From contig JAMQCR010000001.1 in the NCBI GenBank assembly GCA_023702235.1, positions 1,798,001-1,862,000 on the forward strand: 64,000 nucleotides of DNA, read 5' to 3'. Both the position numbers and the translations under genes were made by a program. Under the pieces are notes generated by a model. It did not search any database, was not told the origin of the DNA, and saw only the letters and a list, made by a program, of their open reading frames with translations. The stretch is from Neobacillus pocheonensis. GTDB taxonomy: Bacteria; Bacillota; Bacilli; Bacillales; Cytobacillaceae. Positions 19,337 to 28,342 of this stretch are shown piece by piece (position 1 is the stretch's first letter; each line of letters opens with the position of its first letter).

Positions 19337-20068
19337 TTAAAATAATTCGCCATTTTTCGTTATGATCATCGTATGTTCGTATTGAGCTACATAGCTGTTT
19401 TCTGTAACAAAGGTCCAACCGTCTTCCAGTTCAAATACTTCCTCTTCACGGGTTGAAATAAATGGTTCGAACGCGATAACCATCCCTTCCTTCAGCAATC
19501 CATCGTATGATGGTTCGAAATAATTAAATATATATTCAGGCTTTTCGTGTATCGTTCGTCCAATCCCATGCCCTGTAAGGTTTTTGATAACTGTTAATCC
19601 ATTCTGTCTTGCAGTTTGATATACTGCTTTCCCCATTCCACTTATTTTGGAACCTGGTTTTGCTTTCTTAAGACCTGCTTCAAAAGCTTCTTTAGCAACA
19701 CCGCAAATTTTCGTTAACATTTCATCGCCTTCGCCTACAACAATCGAGACTCCTGTGTCAGCGAAATAACCGTCTTTTGAACCGGAAACGTCAATATTAA
19801 CTAGATCCCCTTCCTGTATAACCCGGTTTCCAGGAATACCATGTGCCACTTCTTCATTGACACTGATGCAAGTATAGCCCGGAAAATCGTATTCCCCTTT
19901 TGGAGCCGATACTGCACCAGATTTTTCAAAGAACTCTCCGGCTAACTCATCAAGTTCTTTGGTCGTTATCCCGGGAATTGTTCTTTGTACCAATTCATCT
20001 CGAATAGCAGCAACAATTTTGCCAATTTCCTTCAAGCCTTTAAAATCCTCTTCTGTCTTTGCGATCAT
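19337..20068 (-). CDS. Type I methionine aminopeptidase, second-copy type (YflG-like)
   Basis: Cytosolic dinuclear metalloprotease removing N-terminal Met. All five metal ligands are visible: Asp in LVNIDVSG, Asp in YFADTGVS, His in GHGIGRTIH, Glu in IAFEPFIS and Glu in AQYEHTM. The HGIPGN loop carries the substrate-site His. 243 aa, with a complete fold. It stands alone rather than in the ribosomal-protein cluster with secY-adk, so it is likely the accessory paralogue; the main map gene would be elsewhere. Confidence 0.93.
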   Translation of the reverse strand: MIAKTEEDFKGLKEIGKIVAAIRDELVQRTIPGITTKELDELAGEFFEKSGAVSAPKGEYDFPGYTCISVNEEVAHGIPGNRVIQEGDLVNIDVSGSKDGYFADTGVSIVVGEGDEMLTKICGVAKEAFEAGLKKAKPGSKISGMGKAVYQTARQNGLTVIKNLTGHGIGRTIHEKPEYIFNYFEPSYDGLLKEGMVIAFEPFISTREEEVFELEDGWTFVTENSYVAQYEHTMIITKNGELF

Positions 20069-20155
20069 GTTCTATTCCCCAATCAAGATAATTTTGTCAT
20101 AAAAACGTCCATGTATTAGATTGTACCTATTCTCTCTGAAGAAATTCAAGTATGA

Positions 20156-20182
20156 AAAAGAGCTGCCCTTATGACAGCTCTA
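20156..20182 (-). terminator. Terminator of the GT4 gene
   Basis: AGAGCTG/CAGCTCT stem with T5 on the minus strand immediately after the stop. Confidence 0.8.
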
Positions 20183-20193
20183 AATTTGTCCAC

Positions 20194-21227
20194 TTAGGTA
20201 TGTGCCAGTTCAGCAGATGGCTTCTCACTATTACTAAACCATTTATCAAAGAACTCCATATATCCCTGCTTCATGACCTCACTTGAAAAACTCTCGAAGG
20301 CATAATGACGATTTTCTAATGAGACCTTATTGGATGAAGCAGCAGCCATGTTTACTAGTTCAAACCAGTTCTTTTCATTACCAGAAAATGTGTGTGTTGA
20401 ACTAATATGATCGTAACAAGGATGCTCTGGTTTAACAACAATTTTTCCCATTGATAGTGCTTCGGTAAGGGGCATAGCAAAAGTATCAAATTTTGAACTA
20501 CTCCAATATACTTTTGCGCTGTTCATAAGTAGAAAAATCTCGTTTTGAGTTAAAGCAAACTGCAATTTTACATTATTAGGTATATTATACCTCTGAATAC
20601 TATCTTTATAGCGCTCTCCACCAAAAACCATAAACACTTCTTTGTCTGGATTTTGCTTAGCATACTCTAATACTAGAAAGGCCGTCTATTTTCCTCGTCC
20701 CTGCCAATCCAAAGTACTCGATTATCAACGATTTGTGATGGATCAAAATATTTCTCTGCTAATTTTTCATTAAAACCAATTGGAATAACGGTAACGTCCC
20801 TAACGCCAAATTTTGTACCTAACTCACGCTTTAGAAATTCAGTTTGTACGATAGCTTTATCAACGATTTGATAAAACGGCTTCATCATCTCATAACCCGT
20901 CAATGCAGGATCGGGGAAGCTGTGGGGAAATAGAACGCTATTTTTAATAAACATTTTTAAATAGGTGAAACCTGAAACTGTATAAATAACATGTTCAATG
21001 TTTTCAGAGTCGATCTTGTCTAACACAATATCGTAGTTTACCAGATCTCCTTTTTCATGTTCATATCCTGGAATCCAGTCATATCCGCTAACCTGACGCT
21101 CAGGTGATATAAAAACAATTTCCACACCAAATTCTTTGCAAATTTGCTTTAATCGATCCGCATAGACACGTGGTCCTTGGGACTCAGTAAATTGTATTTT
21201 TCTCATAACTAATCCAACTTTTTTCAT
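20194..21227 (-). CDS. GT4-like glycosyltransferase, frameshifted
   Basis: Two collinear frames form a protein of about 345 aa. The first (MKKVGLVMRKIQFTESQGPRVYADR...) is an N-terminal Rossmann domain with HSFPDPALTGYEMM and VIPIGFNEK. The second, starting after the shift at about 20680, carries VFMVFGGERYKDSI, the FDTFAMPLTEALSMGKIVV stretch typical of the GT4 donor-sugar site, and a C-terminal helix. Its substrate is unknown; retaining GT4 enzymes in spore formers decorate wall, capsule or spore surface. A very similar hairpin terminator follows the next upstream gene. Confidence 0.7.
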
Positions 21228-21330
21228 TCATACCCACCTTAACTCAAATACCATTTTAACTTAATAATAGATGAATGAAATCAATCTATCTACTAAATTG
21301 ATTTCCCACACCGACCAATTTTATTATATA

Positions 21331-21357
21331 GAAAGAGCTGCCACTTTTGACAGCTCT
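21331..21357 (-). terminator. Terminator of the 107-aa hypothetical gene
   Basis: AGAGCTG/CAGCTCT stem, near-identical to the one at 20156-20182. Confidence 0.7.
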
Positions 21358-21415
21358 GAATTTCAACTTAATTAAGAAGAAAAGAGCGATAATCCCTCTC
21401 CTGCTCAATCTTCGT

Positions 21416-21739
21416 TCATTTTTTTATTAAAATGTGACAGGTTCCATCTTCAGCAAAATATAAATACGTACCATGTTTCACATTAAAATTAACCGTTTGT
21501 TTATCATAAATTAGTTTTTCTACCTTTATAAATTGCTCCACTAATTCAATGGCTGGATTAAAAATGAGATCATCACTGCTATTTGTTGTAACAAATCCCT
21601 TTGGGTTACATCTCCTTTCGGGTTTTAATTCGGCAATCCATTTTCCATTAAGAAGAAGGGAACTCACTGTGAATTTCGTTTTTCTGTTTTGAACAGACCA
21701 AATTTCTCTGCAATTACATCGGTGTATTTTATACTTCAT
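21416..21739 (-). CDS. Hypothetical 107-aa protein
   Basis: Basic, no membrane helix. It begins MKYKIHRCNCREIW with a Cys-x-Cys pair; a further Cys lies in ERRCNPKG and one near the C-terminus (GTCHILIKK), so metal binding or a disulfide is possible. The middle part reads VTTNSSDDLIFNPAIELVEQF. A solitary gene with its own terminator. I do not recognise a family. Confidence 0.6.
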   Translation of the reverse strand: MKYKIHRCNCREIWSVQNRKTKFTVSSLLLNGKWIAELKPERRCNPKGFVTTNSSDDLIFNPAIELVEQFIKVEKLIYDKQTVNFNVKHGTYLYFAEDGTCHILIKK

Positions 21740-21892
21740 TACCTAATACCTACTTTCAATGAAAATAAATAGAAAATTCTATATAAGTATTATGATAATT
21801 TTTATTCCTAAATCCGCTGCAGTATTACCAGCATTTCTTATTGTTCAACAAGGCGGAATTATGGGAAAATAGCAAGCTAGTTTACATTAACG

Positions 21893-21924
21893 AAAAAAAT
21901 AAGCTGCCTGGGCAGCTTATTTTT
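21893..21924 (-). terminator. Terminator of the His/Gly/Tyr-repeat gene
   Basis: AAATAAGCTGCC/GGCAGCTTATTT near-perfect stem with T7 on the minus strand. Confidence 0.9.
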
Positions 21925-21958
21925 ATGAAATGACAGTCTGTAATGTAAATTACCCTTT

Positions 21959-22243
21959 TCATGAATAAGCAGGATAATAACCGCTGTGACCATGATGATA
22001 GCCCTGGCCAGGAATATAACTGCCGTGACCATGATGGTAGCCATAACCAGGATAATATCCACCGTGGCCATGATGATAGCCATAACCAGGATAATATCCA
22101 CCGTGACCATGGTGATAGCCATGATCCGGATAATACCCGCCGTGACCATGATGATAGCCATGATCCGGATAATACCCGCCATGACCATGATGATAACCAT
22201 AATCAGGATGAACTCCATAAGTTCTAAATAATTGTTCTTCCAT
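21959..22243 (-). CDS. His/Gly/Tyr-rich tandem-repeat protein
   Basis: 94 aa beginning MEEQLFRTYGVHPDY at ATG 22243 (GAGGAGGAG at good spacing; an in-frame ATG at 22261 is less likely). Six to seven copies of a 13-residue unit GYHHGHGGYYPDH/G run to near the end, encoded by 39-bp DNA repeats. Each unit holds three or four His, giving a dense Zn/Ni/Cu-binding surface; the Tyr residues could cross-link. No signal peptide. Such short low-complexity proteins in spore formers are often spore-coat or exosporium components, but that is inference. Confidence 0.65.
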   Translation of the reverse strand: MEEQLFRTYGVHPDYGYHHGHGGYYPDHGYHHGHGGYYPDHGYHHGHGGYYPGYGYHHGHGGYYPGYGYHHGHGSYIPGQGYHHGHSGYYPAYS

Positions 22244-22446
22244 TCTATATCTCCTCCTCAACTGGTTGCAAAATAGTGTATGTGTCCATGGTCAAAAAGG
22301 AATAGGTACTTGCCTATAATTGAGCTTAGAAAATTGTTATTTTTGTTAACAGTTAATCATCTTAATAGGTCAAATGGAATTTTTGGGAAGCCTTTTCTTT
22401 TGAAAAAATAAAACAAGAGGTGTTTTTTGAGGAGTTGAAAATGAAT

Positions 22447-23244
22447 TTATATTTTTAATTTGGTGATAAATAATAATTCATTTTGAAACTTTTCTAAAAG
22501 TTCTTTGAAAGATGAATTAATTAAAAGTGGAAAAAGTGTTTCGATTGCTTCGTTGGAATTTTGACCTAGTAGTTCACGTAAAATGACAAATTTATGAAAT
22601 AGCAATGCTTTTTCAAAATCAAGCCCTAGTTCATATAACCCATTAAACAACTCATCTTTAGGAATTTGCTTAATTTTCTTTAAAACTTTTTCATTTTTTT
22701 CAATAAATTTTTCATTTATATAATGAGTTACATAATCTGTATAGATCATTTGGCCAATATCATTTGTGTCCTTTTTTGTATATTTAAAGCCAATAACGTG
22801 ATCTTCTTTATTTTCACGAATGATATACGTTTTATTACCTTGTAAATGGGTAATAAAACTTTTCACACTTTTATCAAAAATTTTGTCAAATTGAATGATT
22901 TGTTGAAGTTTTACAGCAAAATCTTTATGCTCTTCACCAACAACAAATAACCGGTCAACAATTGGTAATAGTTTTAATACCCCTTCGGAAAGTTGACTGG
23001 ATGCATCGTAGATAATAATATCGTATTCTTTCTTCATCTGTTTTACTTTACTTTTTTGTTCTGCTAACGATAATTTTGAGAATTCATGGATTAATTCATT
23101 TGAAATCTCTTCTTTTTCTAATGTTCCATAAGAAATATATGCAGCAGATAAGGTTGTGTTCAATTTAAGCCAGTTATAAATTGACAGACACAACTCAGTC
23201 ACACCTGATTTTGATTTTGGCGAATAGAAACCAACCAAATACAT
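22447..23244 (-). CDS. Orphan ParA/MinD-like P-loop NTPase
   Basis: 265 aa. It starts MYLVGFYSPKSKSGVTELCLSIYNWL, at the place where MinD/ParA/CpaE proteins carry the deviant Walker A (KGGxGKT); here the glycine-rich loop is degenerate. KKEYDIIIYDASSQLSEGVLKLLPIVDRLFVV matches the Walker B strand and switch region. The C-terminal 120 residues are Lys/Glu/Leu-rich and unassigned. No partner gene (ParB, secretion ATPase, minC) is adjacent. It probably binds nucleotide weakly or not at all. Possibly a TadZ/CpaE-like localisation protein. Confidence 0.5.
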   Translation of the reverse strand: MYLVGFYSPKSKSGVTELCLSIYNWLKLNTTLSAAYISYGTLEKEEISNELIHEFSKLSLAEQKSKVKQMKKEYDIIIYDASSQLSEGVLKLLPIVDRLFVVGEEHKDFAVKLQQIIQFDKIFDKSVKSFITHLQGNKTYIIRENKEDHVIGFKYTKKDTNDIGQMIYTDYVTHYINEKFIEKNEKVLKKIKQIPKDELFNGLYELGLDFEKALLFHKFVILRELLGQNSNEAIETLFPLLINSSFKELLEKFQNELLFITKLKI

Positions 23245-23358
23245 TTAACTCAACTGCCTTTTCTATAAATAATATTCGAAAAGGACATAAGTGTTAAAGA
23301 CAATCCCCCTTGAATTTAAATATATATTAGTGGCATTGGAGCGATTTATATTAAAATA

Positions 23359-24717
23359 TTACTTTGGAATAATTAATTTCACTACCGTCCCTTTATCTTC
23401 CTCACTTTTAATTTTTATTTCTCCTTTATGCAGCTTTATAATATTTTTAGCTATGGAGAGTCCTAAACCAGTGCCGCCAGTTTCTCTGCTCCTCGCTTTA
23501 TCCACTCGGTAAAAACGTTCAAAAACTCGCTCAATTTCCTGGGCTGGTATTCCCATTCCATAATCTTCAACACGGATGAAAGCATTTCGGTCATCGGTAT
23601 CCAAAAAAACGTCAATTTTATCATGACTATATTTTATGGCGTTATCGATCAGGATAATCATCACTTGTTTTATTTTGAGTTCATCAGCTTGAACGATAAT
23701 GGGATCTTGGCTGAAATGAAGATTAATTTCTCTTTTGTACGCCTCTTTAAGCTGCTGTTGAATTTCTCTAAATAGTGAATTTAGATTAACTGATTTCACT
23801 TCTAATATATTCTCTTTTTCCGCAGTAGCCATATTTAGAAACATCTCGGTCATTTTCTGAATTCGGGTTGCTTCCGAATAAATTGCCTCTATTGCTTCGG
23901 CTGAAATTTCATTGTTTTGTAATCCTCTTCTTTTTAATAGGCTTGAATAACTCTTAATTACGGTTAATGGGGTCTTTAATTCATGCGATGCATCGGAAAT
24001 AAACTGTTCTTGTTTTTCTATGTTTTCTCCTAGTCTTTCAATCATTCGATTGAATGTTGTAGCCATTTGTTCCAGTTCATCTTTTGTTTTATTATGGATG
24101 ACAATCTTTTTTGGGACACCACTTTGTTCAATTTCTTCCATGGTTTTTATCATATTCGAGATAGGTCTCATAATAATATTTGATAACCATCGACCTCCAA
24201 TCAATGATAAAAAACCGGCAAGAATCGTACATAGGCCAAGGATGGAGAGCAAAATATCCTTTCTCATTTCTAAGCCCAAGAGTCTTTCACCAATTTCTAA
24301 TGTACCTTTAACATTTTTCCCAGATGTAATAGGAACACGTAAATATAATACTTGCTCTTCTCCGCCTCCCGCAAAAATCACTTCTCTTCTTGTTTCCTGT
24401 ATCCTGGTGTAATGTGCTTTTATATTTTTTGTTAATTGTTTATCATTGGTAACTTCAGTCAACAACTTTCCATCTGGGTAAATAATTCTTATATAGGAAT
24501 GTATGGTTAAATAGTCTTTTAATTGTTCGTCAATTTCAGTATAAGGATGATCTAGATTTATTTCTTTTACTATATCACTTGCCTTTTGTGAGAGAGCATC
24601 CTCTTCCATGTTTACAGTTATTGTTAAAAAAGAAAAAAATACTACTACATTAATGATCACTAACACACAAAGCAACCATGCTGTGGTTAAAAGATTAATT
24701 TTAGTGGTAATTTTCAT
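23359..24717 (-). CDS. Sensor histidine kinase (YkoH/ArlS-like)
   Basis: Membrane kinase of about 452 aa. TM1 is at residues 10-33, an extracytoplasmic loop of about 130 aa follows, then TM2 and HAMP (MRPISNMIKTMEEIEQSGVP). HisKA has phospho-His in FISDASHELKTPLTVIKSYSSL; HATPase has N-box IDNAIKYS, G1 VEDYGMGIPAQE, the FERFYRVDKARSRETGG F-box and GLGLSIAKNI. The start is ATG 24717, one base after the regulator stop, so the pair is translationally coupled. Stimulus unknown. Confidence 0.92.
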   Translation of the reverse strand: MKITTKINLLTTAWLLCVLVIINVVVFFSFLTITVNMEEDALSQKASDIVKEINLDHPYTEIDEQLKDYLTIHSYIRIIYPDGKLLTEVTNDKQLTKNIKAHYTRIQETRREVIFAGGGEEQVLYLRVPITSGKNVKGTLEIGERLLGLEMRKDILLSILGLCTILAGFLSLIGGRWLSNIIMRPISNMIKTMEEIEQSGVPKKIVIHNKTKDELEQMATTFNRMIERLGENIEKQEQFISDASHELKTPLTVIKSYSSLLKRRGLQNNEISAEAIEAIYSEATRIQKMTEMFLNMATAEKENILEVKSVNLNSLFREIQQQLKEAYKREINLHFSQDPIIVQADELKIKQVMIILIDNAIKYSHDKIDVFLDTDDRNAFIRVEDYGMGIPAQEIERVFERFYRVDKARSRETGGTGLGLSIAKNIIKLHKGEIKIKSEEDKGTVVKLIIPK

Positions 24718-24718
24718 T

Positions 24719-25409
24719 TTATTTCTCCCTAATGGTAAATCCGACTCCACGAATGGTGTGTATTAATTCAGAACCAAATTCTTCTTCTACCTTTTTTCGA
24801 AGATGGCGAATAAACACATCGATTACATTTGTCTCCCCTTCATATTCATATCCCCAGACATTCATGATGATATTTTCTCGAGTGACAACCTTATTTTTAT
24901 TCATAATTAAGTATAAAAGCAAATCATATTCTTTCGGTGTGACCGCAATGGCCTTTCCCACTCCTTGTTACTTCTCGTGTATTCGTATTAATTTTTAAGT
25001 CCTCGACAGATAGTATTGGGTTTTCTTCCACTTCATCCCTAATGGAATTGTCACGAATGCAAGCCCGGACCCTTGCTAATAGTTCCTCTATTTCATAGGG
25101 TTTCGTTATATAATCATTTGCTCCTTGGTCTAATCCTATTACCTTATCTAGAGTCATATTACGTGCAGTCAAAAGGATAACAGGAGTTAAATTGTTTGCT
25201 TTTCTTAATCTTCTTAACACCTCAATCCCATTTAATTCGGGAAGCATGACATCTAATAAAATTAAATCCATTTTGTTTTCCATCGCTGCGTGTAATCCGG
25301 TTCTCCCATTATGTTCAACCAATACATCATACTCTTCAAACTCTAACTCTATTTTCAATACTCTAGCGATTTGGGGCTCGTCTTCAATTACGAGAATTCG
25401 CTTATTCAT
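24719..25409 (-). CDS. OmpR-family response regulator (YkoG/ArlR-like), frameshifted in the linker
   Basis: Receiver domain MNKRILVIEDEPQIARVLKIELE with the phospho-acceptor Asp in LILLDVMLPE, Thr in VILLTARN and Lys in YITKPYE. The DNA-binding winged helix (AIAVTPKEYDLLLYLIMNKNKVVTRENI...VDVFIRHLRKKVEEEFG...IHTIRGVGFTIREK) continues in another frame after a shift at about 24950-24965. Rebuilt length is about 229 aa. It is the cognate partner of the histidine kinase downstream. Confidence 0.92.
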
Positions 25410-25668
25410 GGATTGTTTTCACCTCAAATTTATCATCGCACTTATTATCTCTAATCTTCCTATAATTTAGCACGATTTAAAAATATTATTGCCATAATTA
25501 ATTGATTTTTAATGTTCCATAAGATTGCAATTCTTTTGTGTATAGTTTTATTGCCCGAGAGCACTCTTAAATTTTAATGGTGTTAAAGTAGTTGTATTTT
25601 TTGTAAAATTGGAAATAAACGATATATGACACAACTTAATTTCTGATTTAAACAAGGAGGAAAGAATT

Positions 25669-27321
25669 TTGAAATATGACGTGATTGTTGTGGGTGCCGG
25701 ACTTGCAGGTTTAGTGGCAATAGCCGAGCTTGCAGATGAAGGAAAGAAAGTATTGCTTCTAGATCAAGAGCCGGAATCGAATTTTGGTGGCCAGGCATGG
25801 TGGTCCTTTGGCGGATTATTTCTGGTAGATTCTCCTGAGCAACGGAGAATGGGAATTAAAGATTCTCGTGAACTTGCATGGCAAGACTGGTTAGGAACGG
25901 CAGGATTTGACAGAGAAGATGACGAAGATTATTGGGGCAAGAAGTGGGCAGGCCTATGTTGACTTCGCGGCAGGTGAAAAACGAGAATGGTTACATGCCC
26001 AGGGTGTTCGTTTTTTTCCGGTAGTGGGCTGGGCTGAGCGTGGCGGATATCTCGCTGAAGGTCATGGAAACTCGGTGCCTCGTTTTCATGTTGTATGGGG
26101 AACAGGCCCTGGTATTGTAAAACCGTTTGAGGTAAGAGTCCGAAAAGCGACGGAAAAGGGTCTTGTCGACTACCGCCCCCGACATCGTGTTAATGAATTG
26201 CTAACAAAAAATGGTGCCATCATCGGAGTGCGGGGTGATGTGCTTGTTCCGAGTTCTGCTATCCGTGGCGAAGCAAGTTCCCGTAAGGTGATTGGAGACT
26301 TTGAGTCCCATTCACAAGCCGTTATGGTGACCAGTGGTGGCATCGGTGGTAATCATGAACTTATTAGAGAAAATTGGCTTTCTCGGCTTGGTAAAGCACC
26401 CAAAAATATGATTTCTGGTGTGCCAGAGCATGTGGATGGAAGAATGCTAGCCATTACTGAGAAAGCAGGCGGTCGCATTGTTAATAAAGATCGAATGTGG
26501 CACTATACTGAAGGTATTAAAAACTGGGACCCAGTCTGGGCAAAGCACGGTATTCGCATTCTCCCGGCCCATCCTCTCTTTGGTTTAATGCAAAAGGGCA
26601 GCGTTTTCCTGCACCAAATTTCCCTGGGTTTGACACTTTAGGGACTCTTGAATCCATTCAAGCGACTGGCTATGATTACTCCTGGTTCATTTTGACACAG
26701 AAAATCATTGAGAAAGAGTTTGCCCTATCCGGTTCTGAGCAAAATCCTGATTTAACAGGCAAGAGCATTAAAAAAGTTTTATCGCGTGTCCTTCCTGGTC
26801 CTACAGCATCTGTAAAAGCATTTATGGATAAAGGTGAAGATTTTGTTGTAGCTAATACCCTTTCCGAACTCGTGGTTGGAATGAACAAGATTACCGGAGA
26901 AAACTTAATTAATCTTGCAGATATCGAGCGACAAATTCTAGCAAGAGATCGAGAAATGGACAACCAATTTACGAAAGATCTTCAAATCACAGCCTTGCGT
27001 GGAGCTCGCAAATACCTTGGCGATAAATTAATAAGAGTTGCCTCACCTCATAAAATTCTTGATCCAAAAATGGGTCCATTAATTGCTGTTCGGTTAAATA
27101 TTGTCAGTCGAAAGACCCTAGGCGGGCTGCAAACTGATTTATCTGGCAGGGTCCTCAATACATCTGGAAGCCCAGTTCCGGGTCTATATGCGGCTGGTGA
27201 GGTTTCCGGGTTTGGCGGAGGTGGAGTTCATGGCTATCGTTCACTAGAAGGAACCTTTGTTGGAGGCTGTCTTTTCACAGGAAGGCAAGCTGGTCGGGCA
27301 ATTGCTAGAGAATTAAAGTAG
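25669..27321 (+). CDS. FAD-dependent dehydrogenase (3-ketosteroid-dehydrogenase/fumarate-reductase flavoprotein type), two frameshifts
   Basis: Large FAD-binding 2 family oxidoreductase, about 550 aa rebuilt. TTG 25669 follows AAGGAGG. The FAD motif is VIVVGAGLAGLVAIAELADEGKKV, with DQEPESNFGGQAWWSFGG following. Shifts at about 25955 (KKWA|AYVDFAAGEKREW) and about 26590 (the frame resumes KGQRFPAPNFPGFDTLGTLESI) break it. The C-terminal FAD motif is GLYAAGEVSGFGGGGVHGYRSLEGTFVGGCLFTGRQAG. Substrate unknown. Often annotated as FAD-binding dehydrogenase in soil Bacillaceae. Confidence 0.88.
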
Positions 27322-27364
27322 CCTTATTTAAAAAATAAACTTTCTCCCATTACTACCTTGTTTA

Positions 27365-27380
27365 CGTGATTTAAATCACA
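27365..27380. promoter_or_regulatory. FNR/CRP-type binding site
   Basis: CGTGA-TTTAAA-TCACA lies 79-94 bp before the ChdC start and is close to the Bacillus Fnr consensus TGTGA-N6-TCACA. The core GTGATTTAAATCAC is a perfect 14-bp palindrome. Confidence 0.55.
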
Positions 27381-27386
27381 ACATTC

Positions 27387-27405
27387 AACAATGATAATCA
27401 TTATC
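27387..27405. promoter_or_regulatory. Fur box
   Basis: AACAATGATAATCATTATC matches the classical 19-bp GATAATGATAATCATTATC at 17 positions. It lies 54-72 bp before the ChdC start codon, where binding would block the promoter under iron-replete conditions. Confidence 0.75.
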
Positions 27406-27458
27406 CTTTTAATTAAAGATCATTTATAAAATAACAACTTTATATGGGAGTGATAATA

Positions 27459-28205
27459 ATGAATCAAGCGATGAAGACAATAGAAGGATGGTATTGTTTG
27501 CATGATTTCCGGACGATGGATTGGACAAGATGGAAGAAAGCTTCTGAGGGTCAGCGCGAGCAGGCACTGTCTGAATTTAAAGACCTATTAGATAAATGGG
27601 CAATAGTTGAGGCAAATAAAAACGGCAGCCATTCCGTCTACACCGTAGTTGGTCAAAAAGCAGACCTTATGTTTATGATCTTGCGCCCAACCATGAAAGA
27701 ACTTAATGAAGTTGAAACGGAATTCAATAAAACGATACTGGCTGATTATACAAAACCTGCCTATTCTTATTTGTCTGTCATTGAAAAAAGCAGTTATTCT
27801 CAGATGAATTTCAATCCATTTGAAGACCCAGCCATGTTAGCAAAGCTTTATCCAACAATACCAAAGAATGAATATATCTGTTTTTATCCGATGAGTAAAC
27901 TTCGTGGTGAGAAAACGAACTGGTTTATGTTGCCGGTGGAAGACAGAAAAAGGCTAATGTTTGAGCATATTGATACGGGGAGACCGTATACTGAACAAGT
28001 AAAACGAATTGTAACGGGTTCTATTGGTTTTGATGACTATGAATGGGGAGTTTCCTTATTTTGTGATGATGCATTGCAATTTAAAAAGTTAATCTATGAA
28101 ACAAGATTCGATGAGGTAAGTGCGGTATATGGCATATTTGGTTCCTTCTTTATCGGGTATCTTTTAAAGCAAGAAAGAATGAATCAGTTCTTTCAAATTT
28201 TATAA
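27459..28205 (+). CDS. chdC: Coproheme decarboxylase ChdC/HemQ
   Basis: Last enzyme of the coproporphyrin-dependent haem pathway: H2O2-dependent decarboxylation of coproheme to haem b. About 248 aa, normal length. The catalytic Tyr motif CFYPMSKLRG and the proximal-His segment RLMFEHIDTGRPY are present. ITGS-like VTGSIGFDDYEWGVSLF and FKKLIYETRFDEVSAVYG are typical, although the stretch usually read VQQI is VKRI here, which could alter the distal pocket. Start ATG 27459 behind GGGAGTG. Fur and Fnr-like sites upstream suggest iron- and oxygen-responsive control. Confidence 0.9.
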   Translation: MNQAMKTIEGWYCLHDFRTMDWTRWKKASEGQREQALSEFKDLLDKWAIVEANKNGSHSVYTVVGQKADLMFMILRPTMKELNEVETEFNKTILADYTKPAYSYLSVIEKSSYSQMNFNPFEDPAMLAKLYPTIPKNEYICFYPMSKLRGEKTNWFMLPVEDRKRLMFEHIDTGRPYTEQVKRIVTGSIGFDDYEWGVSLFCDDALQFKKLIYETRFDEVSAVYGIFGSFFIGYLLKQERMNQFFQIL

Positions 28206-28231
28206 CAAGCCTGAATAGCAAAAAAGAAACG

Positions 28232-28260
28232 GAGCTGCTCGAGGTCGAGCAGCTTTGTTC
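28232..28260 (+). terminator. Terminator of chdC
   Basis: GAGCTGCTC/GAGCAGCTT perfect stem, with a moderate T tract. Confidence 0.75.
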
Positions 28261-28342
28261 TTCTTCAACTAACACCATTTTCGCGGCTAATTTTAATCCA
28301 ATAACTTTATTGGACCATGTTCGTTTATAAGTAGTTGTTTTG

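Noticed and set aside
21959-22200. CRISPR array (39-bp direct repeats)
   Set aside because: Repeats are contiguous with no spacers and keep one reading frame; no cas genes. The same holds for the 36-bp repeats at 45110-45550.
21877-22231. Alternative-frame repeat proteins (Met/Ile/Thr-rich; HDDSHNQDN-type)
   Set aside because: Shadow frames of the 39-bp repeats of the His/Gly/Tyr gene, which alone has a proper ribosome site.
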